Position numbers and translations under genes: made by a program. Shown one piece after another: positions 5,375-9,082 of a stretch of DNA of 9,082 nt. Numbering within the stretch: the first letter of the stretch is position 1; each line of letters opens with the position of its first letter. Source of the DNA: an uncultured Collinsella sp. (GTDB taxonomy: Bacteria > Actinomycetota > Coriobacteriia > Coriobacteriales > Coriobacteriaceae); assembly GCA_900544865.1 (NCBI GenBank), contig UQXA01000054.1, positions 1 to 9,082 of the forward strand, given 5' to 3'. Below the pieces are notes generated by a model. That model was not told where the DNA came from and did not search any database. It saw only the letters and a list, made by a program, of their open reading frames with translations.

Positions 5375-6007
5375 ATGAGCCAAGAGATGATGGATAAAAC
5401 CTGTCGCGGTTTTGCCGAGGCGCTGGCCGCGCGCGAGCCAGTTCCCGGTGGTGGCAGCGCGAGCGCTTTTGTGGGCGCGCTGGGCGCCTCGCTGTGCGGA
5501 ATGGTTGCCCGCTACGGTGCGACCAATCCCGCGCTTGCTGATCGTGCGGATGACCTGACGCGTGCGTTTGCCCAGGCAGACGAGTTGGCGCAGGAGCTTG
5601 TGGGTCTGGTCGCCGAGGACGTTCGTGCGTACGGCCAGGTGTCCGCTGCGTACGGTATTCCGCGTGAGGACCCGGCCCGACCGGCTGCGATTCAGGATGC
5701 GCTGCATGTGGCCGCTATGCCGCCGTATCGCATTATGGATGCCTGCGGGCGCGCACTGGCGCTGCTCGAGGACATGGCCGACAAGGGTTCGCGTCAGCTG
5801 CTGTCCGATGTGGCGTGCGGCGCCGTATTCTGCCGCGCCGCCATGCAGGGCGCGAGCTTGACGCTCTTTGCGAACACCACGTCTATGAAGGATCGTGCAC
5901 GCGCCGAGGAGCTCGAGACGGCGTGTGATGAGTTGCTCGACACATGGTTGCCGCGCGCCGATGCGCTGGCGCGCCGCGCCTCCGACGCTGCAAGAAAGAG
6001 GGGATAG
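5375..6007 (+). CDS. fchA: FTCD_C-family protein: methenyl-THF cyclohydrolase / formimino-THF cyclodeaminase
   Basis: The 210-aa protein matches the all-helical cyclodeaminase/cyclohydrolase family. PVPGGGSASA (22-31) is the Gly-rich folate-binding loop, followed by a long helix (FVGALGASLCGMVARY), an EDVRAY helix and the segment KGSRQLLSDVACGAVFCRAA with a conserved 'N..SMKD' near the end. Family members either release ammonia from 5-formimino-THF to give 5,10-methenyl-THF (end of histidine breakdown) or act as methenyl-THF cyclohydrolase (FchA, known in acetogenic clostridia). It lacks the formiminotransferase domain of fused FTCD proteins. I prefer the ATG at 5375; in-frame GTG codons at 5363 and 5369 lie near an AAGG and are alternatives. 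folD follows after only two bases, so the two should be cotranscribed, which favours the cyclohydrolase role. Confidence 0.88.
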   Translation: MSQEMMDKTCRGFAEALAAREPVPGGGSASAFVGALGASLCGMVARYGATNPALADRADDLTRAFAQADELAQELVGLVAEDVRAYGQVSAAYGIPREDPARPAAIQDALHVAAMPPYRIMDACGRALALLEDMADKGSRQLLSDVACGAVFCRAAMQGASLTLFANTTSMKDRARAEELETACDELLDTWLPRADALARRASDAARKRG

Positions 6008-6009
6008 CC

Positions 6010-6864
6010 ATGGCTGAGCTACTGAAGGGTGCTCCCGTCGCCCGCGCTTTGACTGAGGAGCTCGCTGCCCGCTGCGCTGCGCTGCGCGAACGCGGTGTTG
6101 TTCCGACGCTTGCTATCGTGCGTGTGGGTGAACGCGAGGACGACCTGTCCTACGAGCGCGGTGCCCTCAAGCGCTGCGAGAAGGTTGGCATTGAGGCTCG
6201 CCGCGTTTTGCTTCCTGCCGATGTTTCGCAGGACGAGCTGTTGACGGCCGTCGAGGACATCAATACCGATTCGGCTGTTCATGGCTGTCTGATGTTCCGC
6301 CCGCTGCCCGCCGGCCTTGACGAGAACGCCGTCGCCGCAGCGCTCGATCCCGCCAAGGACGTTGACTCCATGACGCCGGCTTCACTGCTCACCACGCTTT
6401 CGGGGCGCGGCGAGGGTTTTGCCCCCTGCACAGCCGAAGCCGTGCTTGCTTTGCTGGATCATTACGGCGTTGAGCTGGATGGGGCCAAGGTTGCTGTGGT
6501 CGGACGCTCACTGGTAATTGGCCGCCCCGTTGCCGCCATGCTTACGGCGCGCAACGCAACCGTGACGACGTGCCATACGCATACGCGCGATCTTGCCGCC
6601 GAGTGCTGTGCTGCCGACATTGTGGTTGCCGCCGTTGGACGCGCGCGCACGATTGGCGCAGATGCGGTCCGCGAGGACCAGGCGATTATCGATGTTGGCA
6701 TTAATTGGGACGAAGCCGCTGGCAAGCTGGTCGGCGACGTCGATTTTGATGCCGCGGAGCCGGTTGTTGGCGCAATCACCCCCGTGCCGGGTGGCGTGGG
6801 CGCCGTGACGACAGCAATTCTCGCCAAGCACGTGATCGAGGCGGCTGAGCGCGCGGTAAAATAG
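6010..6864 (+). CDS. folD: Methylene-THF dehydrogenase, FolD family, with altered cyclohydrolase residues
   Basis: FolD normally oxidises 5,10-methylene-THF to methenyl-THF with NAD(P)+ and hydrolyses that to 10-formyl-THF. The 284-aa protein has the whole family layout: substrate domain with Y48, a 'PLPAGLDE' loop at 98-105, KDVDS at 116-120, the cofactor-binding GRSLVIGRP at 165-173, CHTHTRDL at 188-195, IIDVGIN at 226-232 and the closing ITPVPGGVGAVT at 256-267. Aligned by eye with E. coli FolD, Y50 and D121 are kept (Y48, D119), but K54 is Ala52 and Q98 is Phe96. The K54 position is important for cyclohydrolase activity, so this enzyme may only be a dehydrogenase. The ATG at 6010 follows GAGGGG and the stop of the FchA-like gene by two bases. 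Confidence 0.93.
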   Translation: MAELLKGAPVARALTEELAARCAALRERGVVPTLAIVRVGEREDDLSYERGALKRCEKVGIEARRVLLPADVSQDELLTAVEDINTDSAVHGCLMFRPLPAGLDENAVAAALDPAKDVDSMTPASLLTTLSGRGEGFAPCTAEAVLALLDHYGVELDGAKVAVVGRSLVIGRPVAAMLTARNATVTTCHTHTRDLAAECCAADIVVAAVGRARTIGADAVREDQAIIDVGINWDEAAGKLVGDVDFDAAEPVVGAITPVPGGVGAVTTAILAKHVIEAAERAVK

Positions 6865-6898
6865 GCGTTTGGAGGCTGTTTAGGGGGTTGGTTAGATA

Positions 6899-7136
6899 CC
6901 CCGTGGTCAAAAAATGCCAAATATGAGTACTGTTGCCAAGTTAGTCACATATGTTTGAGATCATTTTGGCTCTTTAGCGATAAGTAATATCGTTAAAGAG
7001 CCAATTTTATTGGACGTATGGGGAATTACTAGACTCAGTTTTTGGACAGGTGAGGATTCCCGGCGCCCGGAACAGTGCAATTTGCTGCCACTAAATTTGT
7101 GACAGTACTCATATTTGGCATTTTTTGACCACGGGG
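6899..7136. repeat. 238-bp MITE-like element with perfect 35-bp inverted repeats
   Basis: The outer arms 6899-6933 (starting CCCCGTGGTCAAAAAATGCC) and 7102-7136 are exact reverse complements over 35 bp; weaker similarity continues inward (AAxTTAGT on the left, the complement of ACTAAATTT on the right). The core is AT-richer than the flanking genes and holds a 17-bp hairpin. No transposase or convincing protein is encoded, and I see no clear target-site duplication at the edges. It fills most of the 355-bp gap between folD and the dipeptidase gene. The form suits a non-autonomous mobile element or a species-specific intergenic repeat; a very long RNA stem is the alternative. Confidence 0.75.
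6966..7009 (+). terminator. Terminator hairpin inside the inverted-repeat element
   Basis: TTGGCTCTTTAGCGATA (6966-6982) pairs with TATCGTTAAAGAGCCAA (6988-7004), 17 bp with one G-U, around a 5-nt loop, followed by TTTTAT. It is the first good intrinsic terminator after folD and probably ends the folate operon transcript, so the element may have supplied the operon with its terminator. Confidence 0.75.
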
Positions 7137-7219
7137 GCTGCCGAGGCCGTGGTTTCGCCCTTTCTGCGCCGAAGCGATACACTGTTGCCGTTTGATTTCT
7201 TCGCTCAAGGAGGATGCGC

Positions 7220-8743
7220 ATGCCGTGCACAACGATTTTGGTCGGTAAGAACGCGAGCTACGACGGGTCGACCCTGGTCGCGCGTAACGAGGACTCGTCC
7301 AACGGGGTGTTTGAGCCCAAGCGTATGCGTGTGGTGCATCCCGACGAGCAGCCGCACGTCTACACGAGCGTCCTGAGTCACCTGACCGTTGAACTGCCCG
7401 ATAACCCCATGCGCTACACGAGCGTCCCCGATGTTGTCCCGGGCCACGGCATCTGGGCCGAGGCCGGTTTCAACGAGCTCAATGTGGGCATGTCCGCAAC
7501 CGAGACGCTCACCACCAACGAGCGCGTTCGCGGCGCCGATCCGCTCGCGGACTACGCGCCCGCCAAGGGCAACGAGGGCGAGGACGGCTATGTGCCGGCG
7601 CAGCCTGGTGGCCTGGGCGAGGAGGACATGGTGACCCTGGTCCTGCCCTACGCCAAGTCCGCCCGCGACGGCGTTCGTATCCTGGGCGACCTGCTCGAGC
7701 GCTACGGCACCTACGAGAACAACGGCATCGCCTTTAGCGACGTGGACGAGATCTGGTGGCTCGAGACCATCGGCGGCCACCACTGGATCGCCAAGCGCGT
7801 GCCCGACGACGCCTATGTGACCATGCCCAACCAACTGGGCATCGACAGCTTTGACCTGGACGATGCCGAGGGCGCCCAGGCCGACCACATGTGCTCGGCC
7901 GACCTGCGCGCCTGGATGGCTGAGTGGCATCTGGACCTGACGCTGGGCGTTGAGGGCGACGGCCCGGCTGCGGTCTTTAACCCGCGCGAGGCATTTGGCT
8001 CGCATAGCGACAGCGACCACGTCTACAACACGCCGCGCGCGTGGTACATGCAGCGCTGTCTCAACCCCAGCGACGTGTGGGATGGCCCCGACGCCGACTA
8101 CACGCCCGAGAGCGACGATATCCCCTGGAGCCGCGTGCCCGAGCGCAAGGTGACCATCGAGGACATCAAGTACGTACTCTCGAGCCACTACCAGGGCACG
8201 GAGTACGACTGCTACGGCAGCAAGGGCACGCCCGCTACGCGTGGCGCATATCGTCCCATCGGCATCAACCGCAACAGCCAGCTTGCCGTGCTGCAGCTGC
8301 GCCCCTATGCGCAGCCGGACTACCGCGCCGTGCAGTGGATGGCGTTTGGCTCCAACTCGTTTAACGCGCTGGTTCCGCTGTACGCCAACGTCGAGACCAT
8401 GCCCGAGTACTATGCCGACACGCAGGCTCGCGTGACGTCCGAAAACTTCTACTGGGCCAACCGACTGATCGGCGCGCTGGCTGACGTCCGTTTCCATGAG
8501 TGCGGCCGCGCTGTGGAGGACTATCAGGAGAAGGTCGGTGGCATGGGCCACAAGCAGATCCATGACGTCGACGCTGCCGTAGCCGCTCTGCCCGAGGTCG
8601 AGGTGCCTGCCGAGCTTGCACGCGCCAACGAGGCCTTTGCCGAGCGTGTTCGCGTGGAGACCGATGCCCTGCTGGGCAAGGTGCTTTACACCACGAGCTG
8701 CGCCATGAAGAACTCTTTCGCGATGAATGACAACGTGAGGTAG
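7220..8743 (+). CDS. pepD: Family C69 dipeptidase (PepD type, Ntn-hydrolase fold)
   Basis: C69 enzymes cleave dipeptides of broad specificity and use an N-terminal Cys freed by removal of a short leader. The 507-aa protein begins MPCTTILVGKNASYDGSTLV, giving Cys3 as nucleophile, followed by ARNEDS (21-26) with Arg22 and Asp25, the usual partners in Cys Ntn-hydrolases. Further family features are GIWAEAGFNELNVGMSATET, IWWLETIGGHHWIAKRVPDD and, late in the protein, the 'QWMAFGSNSFNALVPLY' region. Length is typical and no signal peptide is seen. The ATG at 7220 lies six bases after AAGGAGG; the in-frame ATG at 7214 touches the Shine-Dalgarno and is unlikely. Third codon positions are very strongly C/G, which explains a long mirror ORF on the other strand and suggests good expression. 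No strong terminator follows. Confidence 0.95.
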   Translation: MPCTTILVGKNASYDGSTLVARNEDSSNGVFEPKRMRVVHPDEQPHVYTSVLSHLTVELPDNPMRYTSVPDVVPGHGIWAEAGFNELNVGMSATETLTTNERVRGADPLADYAPAKGNEGEDGYVPAQPGGLGEEDMVTLVLPYAKSARDGVRILGDLLERYGTYENNGIAFSDVDEIWWLETIGGHHWIAKRVPDDAYVTMPNQLGIDSFDLDDAEGAQADHMCSADLRAWMAEWHLDLTLGVEGDGPAAVFNPREAFGSHSDSDHVYNTPRAWYMQRCLNPSDVWDGPDADYTPESDDIPWSRVPERKVTIEDIKYVLSSHYQGTEYDCYGSKGTPATRGAYRPIGINRNSQLAVLQLRPYAQPDYRAVQWMAFGSNSFNALVPLYANVETMPEYYADTQARVTSENFYWANRLIGALADVRFHECGRAVEDYQEKVGGMGHKQIHDVDAAVAALPEVEVPAELARANEAFAERVRVETDALLGKVLYTTSCAMKNSFAMNDNVR

Positions 8744-8763
8744 GGATTTCCCGTCGATCGAAT

Positions 8764-8780
8764 AGCGCTAAAACGCTTTG
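8764..8780 (+). terminator. Weak hairpin after the dipeptidase gene
   Basis: AGCG-CTAAAA-CGCT followed by TTG is the only dyad just downstream of the dipeptidase stop. A 4-bp stem is too short for a confident terminator, so transcription may run into the next gene. Confidence 0.2.
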
Positions 8781-8842
8781 TCGCTTTCGCTCAATCTTGG
8801 GTACAAGAACGCCAATGCAGTTGTTTGTGATTGGAGATAACC

Positions 8843-9044
8843 ATGGTTATGAAACTCGATCAGCTTGTTAACGGCGCCATTAACGTGGGCTTTGGCGCTG
8901 CCGCCGTTGCTGTCGAAGGCGGCAAGAAGGTCCTCGACGACCTTAACACCAAAGGCGAGCAGGTCCGCAAGGACACCGCCACCCCCGATATCGCCCGCAG
9001 TGTGTCCGACATGTTCGAGCAGGCCGGCGGTACCATCTCCGATC
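8843..9044 (+). CDS. Partial gene: small helical protein, possibly phasin-like, cut at contig end
   Basis: GGAG lies six bases before the ATG at 8843. The 67 genomic residues begin MVMKLDQLVNGAINVGFGAA, then AVAVEGGKKVLDDLNTKGEQ and end VSDMFEQAGGTISD. The sequence is Ala/Gly/Val-rich then heptad-like and charged, the pattern of small amphipathic helical proteins such as phasin-like proteins; the name is tentative. From base 9045 the reading frame is Illumina adapter, so the residues PVSYTHLRAHETP that follow are artificial. The true 3' end is missing. The 99-base gap to the dipeptidase gene leaves room for its own promoter, which I could not identify with confidence. Confidence 0.75.
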
Positions 9045-9082
9045 CTGTCTCTTATACACATCTCCGAGCCCACGAGACTCCT
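9045..9082. other. Illumina Nextera (Tn5) adapter left in the assembly
   Basis: CTGTCTCTTATACACATCT (9045-9063) is the Tn5 mosaic end used in Nextera libraries, and CCGAGCCCACGAGAC (9064-9078) is the read-2 part of the same adapter. The last four bases, TCCT, would be the start of an i7 index. These 38 bases are not from the organism. Confidence 0.99.

Noticed and set aside
5282..5707. Minus-strand frame opposite the start of the FchA-like gene
   Set aside because: It is a shadow of a well-supported family gene and has no recognisable product.
7125..7153. TTGACC in the right inverted repeat as an outward -35 for the dipeptidase gene
   Set aside because: No acceptable -10 is found at 16-18 bp; a TACACT further on lacks a matching -35, so no promoter is claimed.
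6961..7230. 89-codon minus-strand frame across the inverted-repeat element
   Set aside because: It covers the repeat, its terminator hairpin and the Shine-Dalgarno of the dipeptidase gene; no credible ribosome site or domain, so I treat it as chance.
7205..8563. 452-codon minus-strand open frame
   Set aside because: It mirrors the dipeptidase gene; strong C/G third positions there suppress stops on the opposite strand. Composition is Val/Ala/His-rich with no domain.
8768..9073. 101-codon minus-strand frame beginning MGSEMCIRDR
   Set aside because: Its start lies in Nextera adapter and the rest is antisense to the truncated helical protein.

Overview
The window looks like the end of a draft contig from a high-GC gut actinobacterium of the class Coriobacteriia, most likely Collinsella or a close relative. 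This is inferred from codon bias, protein character and gene content; no marker gene proves it. The right end is not genomic: positions 9045-9078 are the Illumina Nextera transposase adapter, which truncates the last gene.

Left part (1-1890) is a decayed phage or prophage region. On the minus strand it holds a UUCG-loop terminator, a good start site followed by what looks like the N-terminus of a small terminase subunit, and in another frame the C-terminus of what looks like a phage minor head protein. Two small phage-type genes and another terminator follow. On the plus strand are a start-less ORF fragment, adjacent tRNA-Trp(CCA) and tRNA-Leu(CAG) genes with imperfect folds, a large hairpin, and a truncated ORF resembling a scaffold N-terminus. 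Two copies of a 17-bp imperfect palindrome lie at the extreme left.

Middle part (1885-4930) carries two minus-strand accessory genes, an ADP-ribosylglycohydrolase and a DUF1016/YhcG-type PD-(D/E)XK nuclease. They are followed by a small plus-strand PH-like protein gene and a minus-strand lipoprotein gene; a 15-bp terminator lies between the last two.

Right part (4930-9044) looks chromosomal. A 460-bp intergenic region with a perfect 19-bp direct repeat and GC-rich hairpins precedes a tight two-gene folate operon, an FTCD_C-family cyclodeaminase/cyclohydrolase followed 2 bases later by folD. The FolD protein lacks two residues tied to cyclohydrolase activity (the equivalents of E. coli K54 and Q98), so the first gene may supply that step. 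A 238-bp element with perfect 35-bp terminal inverted repeats and an internal terminator hairpin separates folD from a family C69 dipeptidase. The window ends in the start of a small, probably helical protein cut by the adapter.

I see no CRISPR array, rRNA or complete transposase. The observations most worth follow-up are the FchA/FolD division of labour, the 238-bp inverted-repeat element, the deletion-type junction in the phage remnant, and the ADP-ribosylglycohydrolase/nuclease pair.
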